64,000 nucleotides of DNA from Streptomyces sp. CNQ-509 (GCF_001011035.1 NZ_CP011492.1:186001-250000); one strand, 5' to 3'. Positions 48,201-57,448 are shown, counted from the first letter of the stretch. Numbers and translations are program-made. Notes: generated from the letters alone by a model not told the origin.

Positions 48201-49723
48201 TGGCAGAAGTCGGCGAGCGTCGCGTCGGGGTGCGTCGCGAGCCACTGGCCGTGCCGGGCGGCGGCCTCCCGCAGGCCCTCGGGGTCGCGCGCGGAGAGCG
48301 CGAAGACGTGCGCGGGGCGCTCGGGGCCCGCGGTGCGCGCCGGTTGGGCGTCCGGTTCCGTGAGCACGACGTGCACGTTGGTGCCGGAGAAGCCGAAGGA
48401 GCTGACGCCTGCGGTACGGGGCCGGCCGTCGCCGTGGCGCGGCCACGTCGCCGTACGGTCGCACAGCGCCACCGGCAGTCGCTCGACGCCGAGGCGGGGG
48501 TTGGGCTTGTGCAGGTGGAGGCCGCCGGGGAGCTCGCCGTGGCGGAGCGCGAGCACGGTCTTGATCAGGCCCGCCACCCCGGCGGCGGCCTCCAGGTGCC
48601 CGATGTTGGACTTGACCGCGCCGATGCGCAGCGGTGCCGAGGGGTCGCGGTCGGCGCAGAGCACGTCGGCGGCGGCGCGTACCTCGATGGGGTCGCCCAG
48701 CGCGGTGCCGGTGCCGTGCGCCTCCAGGTAGTCCACGGCCCGCGGCTCGACCCCGGCGGCGGCCACGGCGTCGGTGATCAGCTCGCGCTGCGCGCGGCCG
48801 TTGGGGACGGTCAGGCCGCTGGTGCGGCCGTCGTGGTTGACGGCGGAGCCGCGGATGAGGGCGAGGACCGGGGCGCGTACGGCCGCGGCGTCCGAGGCGC
48901 GCATGAGGGCGACCATGCCGCTGCCCTCGGAGCGTACGTAGCCGTCGGCGGCGGCGTCGAAGACCTTGCACTTGCCGTCCTCGGCCAGTGCCTCCATCCG
49001 GCAGAGCGCGACCATCACGGCGGGCGACATCATGGCGCTCACCCCGCCGGCCAGGGCGGCGGTGCACTCGCCGCGGCGCAGGCTCTCGGCCGCGAGGTGG
49101 ACCGCGAGCAGCGACGACGAGCACGCCGTGTCGACGGCCAGGGCCGGGCCGCGCAGCCCGAAGGTGTGCGCGATACGGCCCGCGGCGACGCTGATCGCGG
49201 AGCCGGTCGCGGTGTACGGACCCGCCGCGCGCGGCGACCGTGGCAGCAGGGTGTTCTCCGATCCCGAGACGCCGACGAAGACGCCGACGCGCCGCTCGGC
49301 GGTGGTCCCCGACAGCAGCCCCGCGCTCTCCAGTGCCTGCCAGCTCGTCTCCAGAAGCAGCCGGTGCTGCGGGTCCATGTCGCGGGCCTCGGCGTCGGTG
49401 ATGCCGAAGAACCCGGCGTCGAACGCGTGGGCACCCTCGGCGAGGAACCCGCCGCGGCGGGTGTACGAGGTCCCGGGCTCGCTCCGGTCGGAGGAGTACC
49501 AGCCCTCGACGGGCCACCGGTCCCCGGGCACGTCCACGACGCCGTCGCGGCCCTCGCGCAGCAGCTCCCAGAACCGCTCGGGGCCGTCCGCGCCGCCGGG
49601 GAAGCGGCAGCCGAGGCCGACGACGGCGATGGGCTCCGCGGCCCGCGCGCGCAGCTCGTCGACCTGCTCGCGCAGGGTGCGCACGGCCTCCAGGGAACGC
49701 CTCAGCAGTGCCTTGTCCGTCAT
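45221..49723 (-). CDS. PKS with KS, inactive AT, altered DH, ACP and thioesterase
   Basis: 1500 residues. An N-terminal docking coiled coil (1-29) precedes KS about 30-455 (Cys201, EAHGTGT, KSNIGH all intact). An AT-like region (about 550-800) has lost both GQGSQ and GHSxG; near residue 650 it reads GGAAPGD, with His and Ser replaced by Ala, so it cannot load an extender. The DH-like double hotdog (about 830-1110) has Thr858 where the catalytic His should be (ADT for ADH) but keeps Asp1036 and Gln1040. ACP Ser1177 follows. The C-terminal thioesterase (1255-1495; Ser1319 in GHSMG, PGDHFFVH) resembles type II editing thioesterases. It probably extends and releases the product using an AT in trans, most simply the one at the head of the upstream PKS. 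GAGAGGA lies seven bases before its ATG, which is 28 bases after the upstream stop. The same operon is likely. Confidence 0.93.
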   Translation of the reverse strand: MTDKALLRRSLEAVRTLREQVDELRARAAEPIAVVGLGCRFPGGADGPERFWELLREGRDGVVDVPGDRWPVEGWYSSDRSEPGTSYTRRGGFLAEGAHAFDAGFFGITDAEARDMDPQHRLLLETSWQALESAGLLSGTTAERRVGVFVGVSGSENTLLPRSPRAAGPYTATGSAISVAAGRIAHTFGLRGPALAVDTACSSSLLAVHLAAESLRRGECTAALAGGVSAMMSPAVMVALCRMEALAEDGKCKVFDAAADGYVRSEGSGMVALMRASDAAAVRAPVLALIRGSAVNHDGRTSGLTVPNGRAQRELITDAVAAAGVEPRAVDYLEAHGTGTALGDPIEVRAAADVLCADRDPSAPLRIGAVKSNIGHLEAAAGVAGLIKTVLALRHGELPGGLHLHKPNPRLGVERLPVALCDRTATWPRHGDGRPRTAGVSSFGFSGTNVHVVLTEPDAQPARTAGPERPAHVFALSARDPEGLREAAARHGQWLATHPDATLADFCHTATARRAHFAHRTAFVTASRDDLARRLAALAAGEGPELPAVPRQTAAAEAVGARDRAPAPPVAFLLDASASAAERITETLYATHPGFRAHVERCTAELRASAGEPDGAPAALAADVRTVACQIALVRTLADWGIAAGAVAGGAAPGDLAAAVLSGALDAPAAGALLAARHGAAAPPAALPQRPRALRLLHGPDAAEAGADQAADPGFWLRTGPGVRPEAAAAALAAHGYDTLVHVGGPAARPAGEVRGLPGDDIWRELLGWLADRHVAGQDVDWSACDDGYERTRLDLPGQTFRRRTHRPDAAAIDAAPAASGVGAPMGALGLRQVASPLAQRQYTTAVSRAALPEVADTAGVLHVGYYQELLAAAARTGPGLRLDDVRFERALTLARGQERTVHLAVGPADGDGWAEFSVHSREAGETLPESSGDEGWHRHAAGRLRPGGGGEARTLTEAARAEIRERCPVRFEGAEFYRQMAERGVPLGPSVEWVDEAWLGEGEVLARFRLPTPAETAAAEGRPERVLPVPAGMLDACVQLYALAAGPRLAERDLFMTARLGEVGFGAPAEGVLWCHVRLTAPVGELLVGEHLLCAEDGAAVGWGRGTEISVISPSTGAYETPADGVRDDAARQRFHGPDGAAALRDLLTGMVAELLQLPPAEVPGSRPLAETGLDSLAALELRQRVRAETGADLPVDLLIAGPSLDEVVERLCGSVAGDEPAAPRPYDMDGRLWLPVTPRDDAGVRLFCLPYGGRGASLYREWTGAADAGVEVVPVQLPGREERADERCLVDADEAVDAVAQALKPHLDRPFAFYGHSMGALLAYRLAHRLGAEYGELLRHLFVGAFSAPTGGENPLGARLRAVTQRLGYEQMPEHEELARVRRAQPRLYDTALRAELGEHLAGKADVAMDGAGYSDLRVVQSYRHDPAEAPLRVPVTAFHGAGDPVVAEQDADGWRPLTDAGFELLVVPGDHFFVHGDQSGARVLAEMAARLRQPVRV

Positions 49724-49751
49724 CGCCGTTTCCTCTCCCGCGGGCCGTGGG

Positions 49752-52700
49752 CTAGAGCCCCAGCTCGGCCAGGACGCCCTTCAGCTCTATCTCCACCGTC
49801 GAATCGCCCTTCCCGGTGGCCGGCTTGCCGCCGCCGGCCTTGGCGGCCGCCCCGGGCCGCCGCGCCGCGGACTCGGCGGCCGGCGGCTCGATCCGCAGCA
49901 CCCGCTGCAGCTTGTCCCGTTCGGCGTGCACGACGCCGAACTCCGGCGCGGCGTGCCGCAGCGCCGCGTCGAACGCCTCCACCCCCACCGCGTTCTCCAG
50001 CGGCGTCAGGCCCAGGCGGCGGCGTACGAAGCCCTCCGTCGACTCGTCGACGCGCATGCCGCCCTCGCGCCAGAACGGCCAGACGAGCGCGATGCTCGCG
50101 CCGGACCGCTCGCCCGCGGCGCGCAGTTCCTCGCGGCGGCGGCTGAAGGCGTTGAGGAAGCGGCTGGCGAAGGCGTAGTCGACCTGGCCGGGGTTGCCCG
50201 CGAGCGCGGCGAGCGACGAGAAGACCATGAAGAAGTCGAGGTCGTCCGCGGCGGTCTCGGCGTCGAAGTGGACGGCGCCGTCGACCTTGCCGGCGAGGAC
50301 CAGGTCGATCTCGTCGGCGGTCTTGTTGGGCAGCAGCCCGTCGCGCAGCACGCCCGCGGAGTGGATGACGCCGTGCACGCTGCCCCAGCGGTTGCGGGCG
50401 GCGGCCAGGATCCACTCGACGTCGCCGCGGTCGGAGACGTCGGCACGCTCGTAGCGGACGTCGGCGCCGAGGGCGCGGATGCGCTCCAGCGCCTCCTGCC
50501 GCTCTCCGGTGAGCGGTGAGCGGCCGACGAGCAGCAGGTTCACCCGGGCCTGGCGGGCGAGGTGTTCGGCGAAGAGCAGGCCGAGGCCGCCTCCGCCGCC
50601 GGTGATGACGTATGTGCCGCCCGGCCGGACCGCGACGCCGCCCGGCGCGTCGGGTGCCACCGCGGGCAGCTCGCGGAGCCTGCGCACCCGGCGGCCGTCC
50701 GCGTCGTGGCGTACCTCGGCGTCGGCGCGGGCGTCCGCGGCGAGTTCTGCCTCGCAGGCGCGCAGCAGGGCGGCGGCGGGCTCCTCGCCCGCGTCGGCGC
50801 GTACGGCGACGGCCTGCTGGACGAGGCGCGGGTTCTCGTGGTCGACGCTGCGGGCGAAGCCGCCGAACGCCTCGGCCAGCGGGTCGGGCCCGCCGTCGGC
50901 GTGGGCGGCGACGCGCAGCAGCCGCACGGGGGCGCGCAGGCCCTGCCGCAGGAGCGCCTGGCTGAGGTGGAAGACCGAGGTGAGCGCGGTGCGCGGGTCG
51001 CTCCAGGCGTGCAGCACGGTGACCGGCGGGGCGTCGAGTCCGGCGAGCAGCGCGGCGTGGTCCTGGGCGGACCCGGCGCGTACGGTACGGCCGTCGCCGG
51101 CCACCTCGTATGCCTCGCCGGGCCGGACGCCGACGACGGGCGCGGCGCCGGAGTGACGGTCGCGTACCCGCTCGGTGAGGGCGCCGTCGTCGTCGAAGAC
51201 GAGCACGGGTCCGGTGAGCCAGGAGGCGGGGCCCTCGGGGGCGGCGGCCGGCTCCCATCCTGCGGTGTAGTGCACGACCTGGAGGGCGCTGTCGGGCGCG
51301 GACTCCGGTGCCTCCGCGGCGGGTTCCGGTGCCGCCGGGGCGGGGGCGTCGTCGAGGCTCAGCTCGTCCAGCAGATAGGCGGCGAGCTCGTCGATGGACG
51401 GGTAGTCGAAGACCACCCCGGCGTACAGGACCAGGCCCAGCGCCTCTTCGAGCAGATTGCCGAGGCGGACGGCCATCACCGAGTCCATGCCCAGCTCGAA
51501 GAAGCCGCGCTGCCGGTCCGGCGGGCTGCCGGGCGGGAACTCCAGCAGCTCGCCGAGCGTCTGCTGCATCCGCGTGGCCAGCGCGGTGTGGCGCTCGCTG
51601 GCGGGCGCGGCGGCCAGCGACGCGAGCAGGTCCGCAGCGGCGGCCGCCTCCCGCGCCGCGGGAGCCGCCGCGGAGTCCTCCGCCTCCGGGGCGGTCCGCG
51701 GCGCGGGGACGGGGATCGGCACGGCCGGTGCGGTCGGCCGTGCCGGGTTCGTGGCGCTCGGCTCCAGCCAGTAGCGCTCCTGCGAGAAGGGGTACGTCGG
51801 CAGCGACACCCGGCGCCCGCCGGTGGGCCGGGCGGCCCAGTCCGCGTCGCCGCCCGCCGCCCACAGCGCGGCGGCCTGCTCCGGCGCGGCGTCGGCGGGC
51901 ACCGCGGGCGCGGCGCCCGACCGGCCGGGGCGGCGGCCGGTGCTGATGCGCTCGTCGCCGTCGTCGCCGGCGGCGACGCGCGCGAAGCGCTCGGCGGCCT
52001 CGGCGAGCGTACGGGCCGCGAACGCGGCGCGGTACTCCATCGGCTCCCTGCCGTGCTGGAGCGTGTACGCGACGTCGGCGGCCCGCGGCACCTCCGGGTC
52101 CCCGGCGCCGGGCTCCGCGGGCAGCGTGCGGAGGAACGCCGCCATGCGGGCCGCGTACGCGCGCAGGTTCTCCGGCGTACGGGCCGACAGCGGGAACACC
52201 AGCGGCCGGCCGGCACCCGCGGCGGCCGGGGCGGGGCGGGCCGGGGCCTCCTCCAGGATCAGGTGGACGTTGACGCCGCCCGCGCCGAAGGAGCTGACGC
52301 CCGCGCGGCGCGGCCCGGTCACGGGCCCGCCCGTCCCCGGCAGCACCGGCGGCTCCCAGGGGGCGGTCTCGCGCTGCACGGCGAACGGCGTGCTGTCGAG
52401 GTCGAGGTTCGGATTGAGTTCGGGGGTGTGCAGCAGGGAGGGCACGAGCGTGCCGTGCCGCAACTGCAGCACCACCTTGGTGACCTGGGCGATGCCGGCT
52501 GCCGCCTCGGCGTGGCCCATGGTGGCCTTCACCGAGCCGATGGCGCAGGCCGGGCGGCCGTCGCGGCGGTGCGGGGCGGCGGCGTCCGCGTACGCCTCGG
52601 TGAGGCCGCGGACCTCGATGGGGTCGCCGAGGCTGGTGCCGGTGCCGTGCGCCTCGACGTAGCCGATGGAGCCGGCGTCGACCCCGGCGTCGGCGAGCGC

Positions 52701-55700
52701 GGCGCGGACCAGCTCGGCCTGCGCGACGGGGTTGGGGACGCCGTAACCGTACGTGCGGCCGTCGCTGTTGACCGCCGAGCCCTTGATGACGGCGTGGATC
52801 CGGTCGCCGTCGGCCAGCGCCCGGCCGAGCGGCTTGAGGAGCACCGCGCCGACCGCCTCGGCCGGTACGTAGCCGGTGCCGCCCTCGGCGAAGGCGCGGC
52901 ACCGGCCGTCCTCGGCGAGGAACCCGGCCTCGGCGAGCATCACGTACTTGCTCGGGTGCAGCGACAGGTTCACCCCGCCGGCCAGTGCCATGGCGCACTC
53001 GCCGCGGCGGATCGCGGCGACCGCCAGGTGGATGGCGTAGAGAGAGGAGGAGCAGGCGGTGTCCAGGGTCAGGCTGGGGCCGCCGAGGTTGAGCAGGTGG
53101 GAGATGCGGTTGGCGACCGAGAAGGTCTGCGAGCCGACGATGCGCCAGACGCCCTCGTCCAGGTCGCCGCCCGCGAACATCTGGTAGTTGTTGTACGTCA
53201 CCCCGGCGAAGACTCCCACCGAGCCGCGCTCGTCGCCGAGTTCGGGGTCGGCCAGCGACGCGGGGGTGTAGCCGGCGTCCTCCAGGGTCTCCCACGCGGT
53301 GGTGAGGAAGAGCCGTTCCTGCGGGTCGAGCAGCCGGGCGTCGCGCGGCGAGATGTGGAAGAACTGCGGGTCGAAGGCGTCGACGTCGTCGAGGAAGCCG
53401 CCCCAGCGCGGCCACTGGTCGCCGAACTTCTCGCGCGCCAGCTCCGCGTAGCGGCGGTAGCCGGGGCGGTCGAGGGGGATCTCGTCCACGCAGTCGTCGC
53501 CGGCGAGCAGCCGGTCCCAGAAGTCGGCCAGGGTGGGGGCCTTGGGGTAGCGGCCGCTGATGCCGACGATGGCGATGTCCGCGGTGCCGGCGCCCGCGGC
53601 GGCGGGCGGCACGGGAGCGGGCTGGACGGCGCCCGGCTGCACGGCGGCGGGTTGAACGGCCGCGGGCTGGACGGCCGCGGGTGCGGGCGTCGCGGCGGGC
53701 GGGGTGCGTACCCGTCCCGCCATGTGGCGCGCGAGCGCGTCCAGGTTCTTGTACGTGAAGAGCGTGGCGCTGTCGACCGGCCCGTAGTGCTCCTCCAGCC
53801 GCCGGCGCAGCTTCTCCACCAGCAGGGAGCTGAGGCCCAGGTCGTCGAAGCCGGCCCGCGGGTCGATCTCCTCGGGACGCCACTTCAGCTCCTCGGCGAA
53901 GAGCCCCACGAGATGCCCCAGCACGGCCTCCTGCGCAGCGCCCGCGCCGCTCGGCAGCGCGGCGGGAGCAGGGGCGGCGGCCAGGGCCGCGGGTGCGGGG
54001 GCCGCGGCGAGGGCGGGCCGCGCCTGGCCCGGGGTGAGCAGGACGTGCGGCACGAGATCCTGCGGGCGGATCGGGCGGCGCTCGAAGGGGTACGTCGGCA
54101 GGGACGTGCGGCGTACGGGCCTGCCGCCGCGCAGCAGCGCCCAGTCGAAGTCCGCCCCGGCCGCCCAGAGCCGGGCGAGGGCCGCGGCCTTGCCCGCGGC
54201 GGCGAGGGCGTCGAGGTACGTGTTGCCCTCGGGCCCGGCGAGCAGCGCGCGCGAGAGGTCCGCGGCGCCGGTGGCCTGCCCGCTCCACCAGGTGTCGCCC
54301 TGGTCCTCGCCGCGCAGGAAGTGCACCAGCGCGTCGTACAGTTCGTCGGCGTCCTCCGCGACGACCGCGAGCCGGGCCGCCATGGGCTCGCGGCCGAGCT
54401 GCAGGGTGTCGGCGAGCGCGGTGAGCGCGAAGTCGGCCGTGCCCCCGGCGGGCGCGTGCAGGTCGAGGTGGCGGACCAGTTCGCGGGCGTAGTCGCGCAG
54501 CGCGTCGGGCGTTCGGGCCGACAGCGGGATCAGCAGCGGGGCGCTCGGCGCCTCGCCGCCGGCGGGCTCGCGCTCGTACTCCTCCAGCACGACGTGTGCG
54601 TTGCTGCCGCCGAAGCCGAAGGAGCTGACGCCGCAGCGGCGTGGGACGGGCCCTTCGGGGGCCGTGCGGCGCGGCCAGTCGCCGGCGCGGTCGCCGATGC
54701 GGAAGGGGCTGCCGTCCAGGCGGATGTAGGGGTTCAGCTTCTCGAAGTGGCGCAGGGCGGGCAGCTTCCCGTACCGCAGCGCCTTCACCATCGTGACCAG
54801 GCCGGCAAGACCGGCGGCCGCCTCCAGGTGGCCGATGGCGGTCTTGACCGAGCCGAGGGTGATGTGCGGCTCGGCGGGGGCGTCGTGGCCCCAGGCGGCG
54901 TAGAGGCGGGCGAACGCCTGCTTCAGGCCCTCGATCTCGATGGGGTCGCCGAGGCTGGTGCCGGTGCCATGGGTCTCCACGTGGGTGGCGGTGGCCGGGT
55001 CGAGCCCCGCCGCGCGCCAGGCGTCGACGATGACGTCGGCCTGCGCCTCGGGGCTGGGCGCGGTGAGCGACGCGGCGCGGCCGGAGTGGCCGACGGCACT
55101 GCCGCGGATCACGGCGTGGATGTGGTCCCCGTCGGCCTCGGCGGCGGCCAGCGGCTTGAGCACGACGGCGACGACGCCCTCGCCGCGTACGTACCCGTCC
55201 GCGGACTGGTCGAAGGTCTTGCAGCGGCCGTCGGGGGCGAGCATCCCCGCCAGTTCGAAGCACTCGAAGGGGGTGGGGCTGAGCATGAGGTTCACGCCGC
55301 CGGCGATGGCCAGCCCGCACTCGCCCGTGCGCAGGCTGCGGACCGCGCGGTGGACCGCGACGAGCGACGACGAGCACGCGGTGTCGATCGCCTCGCTGGG
55401 GCCGCGCAGGTCGAGCTGGTACGAGACCCGGTTGGGGAGCACGGCGTGGGAGAGCCCGGTGGCGGTGTGCGCCTGCGGCCCGGCGGCGCTGTGGCCCAGC
55501 ACCTCCGCGTAGTCCATGGAGCTGAGCCCGACGAACAGGCCGGTGCGGCTGCCCGCGAGGGTGTCGGGGCGGCGGCCGGAGTCCTCGACGGCCTTCCACA
55601 CGGTCTGCAGGAAGAGCCGCTGGTGCGGGTCCATCAGCTCGGCCTCGTGCGGCGAGATACCGAAGAACGAGCAGTCGAAGGAGTCGACTTCGTCGAGGAA

Positions 55701-57188
55701 CGCGCCGTGCGCGCGGGCCGCGCGCTCCGCGCCCGCCCAGTCGCGCCAGCGGTCCTCGGGGACCTTGGTGACGAGTTCGTCGCCCGCCAGCAGCCGCTGC
55801 CAGAAGCCCTCCAGGTCCGCAGAGCCGGGCAGGACGGCGCTGAGGCCGACGACGGCGACGGGGTACGGGTCCGGCAGCGGGGCGTCGTCCTGGGCCCGCC
55901 CCGCGCCGCGGGGGCCGGTGCGGGGGGCGTCGTCGCCGGCGTCGGGGTAGCGGGCGGAGACGAGGTCGTGGTGCTCGGTGAGGAGGTGGCGCGCGAACGC
56001 CTCCAGGGTGAAGTGCTCGAAGAACACCGAAGGGGTGAGGTCGACGCCGAGGTCACGGCGGAGCAGGTCGGCGAACTCGATCAGCCGGATCGAGTCGAAG
56101 CCCAGCTCGCTCAGCTCCGTCTCGCTGCGTACGACGGCGGGTTCGACCTTCAGCACCTGCGCGACGGTGGTGCGCAGGTCCTTCAGGAGTGCCTGGTGCA
56201 GTTGGACGGCGGGGGTGCCCTCGGGGCGGGCGCGGTCGCGCTCGGGGCGGCGCAGGCGCAGTTCGCCGCCGGAGGCGGGGGCCACCGCGATCCGTGCGGC
56301 GTCCTCCGCCGCGGCCGCCTCCCGCGCCTCCTCTGCGCGGCGCTCCTCGTCGCGCCGGGTCGCCTTGATCAGCCCGCGCATGGCCCGGCCGGGACCGATG
56401 GGCTTGATGTCCGCGACCCCCCGCGCGATGAGGTAGCGGACGGTGTCTGTCCAGCGCACCGGGTGGTCGAGCTGCCGCACCAGCGCGGCGGCGACATCGT
56501 CCTCGTACGGCAGGGCGGTCACGTTCGAGATGACGGGCACGGCGGGCGGCGCGAGCGTGAATTTGTTCAGGAACTCGGCGAACTCGCCCTGGATCGCCGA
56601 CATGTACGGGGAATGGAACGCGCCGCTGACCCGCAGCACGGTGAACAGGCCGGCGCCCGCCTCCTCGAAGACGGCGCGAGCGCCCGCCACGTCATCACGC
56701 GGTCCCGCGACGACGATCTGCGTCGGGTTGTTGTAGTTGGCGATCGACAGGTTCTCCAGGCCCGGCCGCGCCAGGAGTTCCGCGACCTGTTCCGCGGTGA
56801 GCCCGACGACGGCGGCCATTCCGCCGTCCGCCACCCGCGACATCAGCTCGCCGCGCTTGGCGACCAGCCGCAGTCCGGTGGCGAAGTCGAACGCGCCGGC
56901 GGCGTGCAGGGCGTTGTACTCGCCGAGGCTGTGCCCGGCGAGATAGTCGGGCTCGGCGCCGCCGTCGGCGCGGTGGGCCAGGTGGCTCAGCGCGTTGACG
57001 ACGAAGAGCGCGGGCTGCGTGTACTCCGTGTTCTGCAGCCGTCCTTCGACGTCGTCACGGCACAGCTCCTCGATGGAATAACCGAGTATCTCGTCCGCGC
57101 GGGCGACTTCCTCCGGGAACCTGCCGAAGAGCTGCGCACCCATCCCTTTGTGCTGCGAACCCTGACCTGGGAAGGCAAGCGCAAACAT
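49752..57188 (-). CDS. Trans-AT-style PKS: AT-ACP-KS-ACP-KS-ACP-KR
   Basis: 2478 residues. The N-terminal AT (1-285; Ser87 in GHSLGE, GAFHS) looks like the stand-alone malonyl transferases of trans-AT systems. ACP1 follows (Ser366, GFDSI). KS1 is about 441-865 (Cys605), with no AT behind it, only a linker ending LPTYPFERR. ACP2 (Ser1121) has LSSL in place of DSL. KS2 is about 1202-1640 (Cys1379), again without AT; ACP3 has Ser1903 (GMDSV). The KR from about 2194 has TGGGGGLG and Tyr2338, but Ser replaces the usual Asn four residues on. A short helical tail follows. The AT most likely serves all modules here and in the next gene. ACP1 could accept the starter from the divergent acyl-AMP ligase. 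GAAGGAA at 57198-57204 is nine bases before the ATG. Confidence 0.92.
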   Translation of the reverse strand: MFALAFPGQGSQHKGMGAQLFGRFPEEVARADEILGYSIEELCRDDVEGRLQNTEYTQPALFVVNALSHLAHRADGGAEPDYLAGHSLGEYNALHAAGAFDFATGLRLVAKRGELMSRVADGGMAAVVGLTAEQVAELLARPGLENLSIANYNNPTQIVVAGPRDDVAGARAVFEEAGAGLFTVLRVSGAFHSPYMSAIQGEFAEFLNKFTLAPPAVPVISNVTALPYEDDVAAALVRQLDHPVRWTDTVRYLIARGVADIKPIGPGRAMRGLIKATRRDEERRAEEAREAAAAEDAARIAVAPASGGELRLRRPERDRARPEGTPAVQLHQALLKDLRTTVAQVLKVEPAVVRSETELSELGFDSIRLIEFADLLRRDLGVDLTPSVFFEHFTLEAFARHLLTEHHDLVSARYPDAGDDAPRTGPRGAGRAQDDAPLPDPYPVAVVGLSAVLPGSADLEGFWQRLLAGDELVTKVPEDRWRDWAGAERAARAHGAFLDEVDSFDCSFFGISPHEAELMDPHQRLFLQTVWKAVEDSGRRPDTLAGSRTGLFVGLSSMDYAEVLGHSAAGPQAHTATGLSHAVLPNRVSYQLDLRGPSEAIDTACSSSLVAVHRAVRSLRTGECGLAIAGGVNLMLSPTPFECFELAGMLAPDGRCKTFDQSADGYVRGEGVVAVVLKPLAAAEADGDHIHAVIRGSAVGHSGRAASLTAPSPEAQADVIVDAWRAAGLDPATATHVETHGTGTSLGDPIEIEGLKQAFARLYAAWGHDAPAEPHITLGSVKTAIGHLEAAAGLAGLVTMVKALRYGKLPALRHFEKLNPYIRLDGSPFRIGDRAGDWPRRTAPEGPVPRRCGVSSFGFGGSNAHVVLEEYEREPAGGEAPSAPLLIPLSARTPDALRDYARELVRHLDLHAPAGGTADFALTALADTLQLGREPMAARLAVVAEDADELYDALVHFLRGEDQGDTWWSGQATGAADLSRALLAGPEGNTYLDALAAAGKAAALARLWAAGADFDWALLRGGRPVRRTSLPTYPFERRPIRPQDLVPHVLLTPGQARPALAAAPAPAALAAAPAPAALPSGAGAAQEAVLGHLVGLFAEELKWRPEEIDPRAGFDDLGLSSLLVEKLRRRLEEHYGPVDSATLFTYKNLDALARHMAGRVRTPPAATPAPAAVQPAAVQPAAVQPGAVQPAPVPPAAAGAGTADIAIVGISGRYPKAPTLADFWDRLLAGDDCVDEIPLDRPGYRRYAELAREKFGDQWPRWGGFLDDVDAFDPQFFHISPRDARLLDPQERLFLTTAWETLEDAGYTPASLADPELGDERGSVGVFAGVTYNNYQMFAGGDLDEGVWRIVGSQTFSVANRISHLLNLGGPSLTLDTACSSSLYAIHLAVAAIRRGECAMALAGGVNLSLHPSKYVMLAEAGFLAEDGRCRAFAEGGTGYVPAEAVGAVLLKPLGRALADGDRIHAVIKGSAVNSDGRTYGYGVPNPVAQAELVRAALADAGVDAGSIGYVEAHGTGTSLGDPIEVRGLTEAYADAAAPHRRDGRPACAIGSVKATMGHAEAAAGIAQVTKVVLQLRHGTLVPSLLHTPELNPNLDLDSTPFAVQRETAPWEPPVLPGTGGPVTGPRRAGVSSFGAGGVNVHLILEEAPARPAPAAAGAGRPLVFPLSARTPENLRAYAARMAAFLRTLPAEPGAGDPEVPRAADVAYTLQHGREPMEYRAAFAARTLAEAAERFARVAAGDDGDERISTGRRPGRSGAAPAVPADAAPEQAAALWAAGGDADWAARPTGGRRVSLPTYPFSQERYWLEPSATNPARPTAPAVPIPVPAPRTAPEAEDSAAAPAAREAAAAADLLASLAAAPASERHTALATRMQQTLGELLEFPPGSPPDRQRGFFELGMDSVMAVRLGNLLEEALGLVLYAGVVFDYPSIDELAAYLLDELSLDDAPAPAAPEPAAEAPESAPDSALQVVHYTAGWEPAAAPEGPASWLTGPVLVFDDDGALTERVRDRHSGAAPVVGVRPGEAYEVAGDGRTVRAGSAQDHAALLAGLDAPPVTVLHAWSDPRTALTSVFHLSQALLRQGLRAPVRLLRVAAHADGGPDPLAEAFGGFARSVDHENPRLVQQAVAVRADAGEEPAAALLRACEAELAADARADAEVRHDADGRRVRRLRELPAVAPDAPGGVAVRPGGTYVITGGGGGLGLLFAEHLARQARVNLLLVGRSPLTGERQEALERIRALGADVRYERADVSDRGDVEWILAAARNRWGSVHGVIHSAGVLRDGLLPNKTADEIDLVLAGKVDGAVHFDAETAADDLDFFMVFSSLAALAGNPGQVDYAFASRFLNAFSRRREELRAAGERSGASIALVWPFWREGGMRVDESTEGFVRRRLGLTPLENAVGVEAFDAALRHAAPEFGVVHAERDKLQRVLRIEPPAAESAARRPGAAAKAGGGKPATGKGDSTVEIELKGVLAELGL

Positions 57189-57448
57189 GTCGAGTCGTTC
57201 CTTCAGTATGCGTCTGTGAAATCCCGGTACGGGACCGCGCGGACTTTACGGCTACGCACTCTCACCGCGCAGCACTATTCTGGCGGTTCCATCGTGGCCC
57301 TGCCGACTAAGGACCGTCTAGCGGCCCGCTAAAGCCGCGACCTGGAATTACCCGACTTGACGCCGCCGTTGCCCGCCGCCCATCATGACCTTACCTCAGA
57401 CCAGCCCATTTCATGCCGCGACCGCGGCAGTCAATTCGGGGGTACGGA
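57189..57448. promoter_or_regulatory. Divergent promoter region (trans-AT-style PKS / acyl-AMP ligase)
   Basis: 260 bases between divergent starts. For the rightward gene, TTGACG (57357-57362) and CATCAT (57381-57386) are spaced by 18 bases. TAGCGG-C-CCGCTA (57319-57331) is a 13-base palindrome placed like an operator. TCCCG-GTA-CGGGA occurs near 57225. For the leftward gene a TAAAGT on the minus strand is the best -10 candidate. None is proven. Confidence 0.45.

Noticed and set aside
50562..57332. Plus-strand open frame of about 2250 codons opposite the trans-AT-style PKS
   Set aside because: High GC third positions on the minus-strand gene keep the opposite frame open. Its product has no recognisable domain and the minus strand encodes intact KS, AT, ACP and KR motifs.
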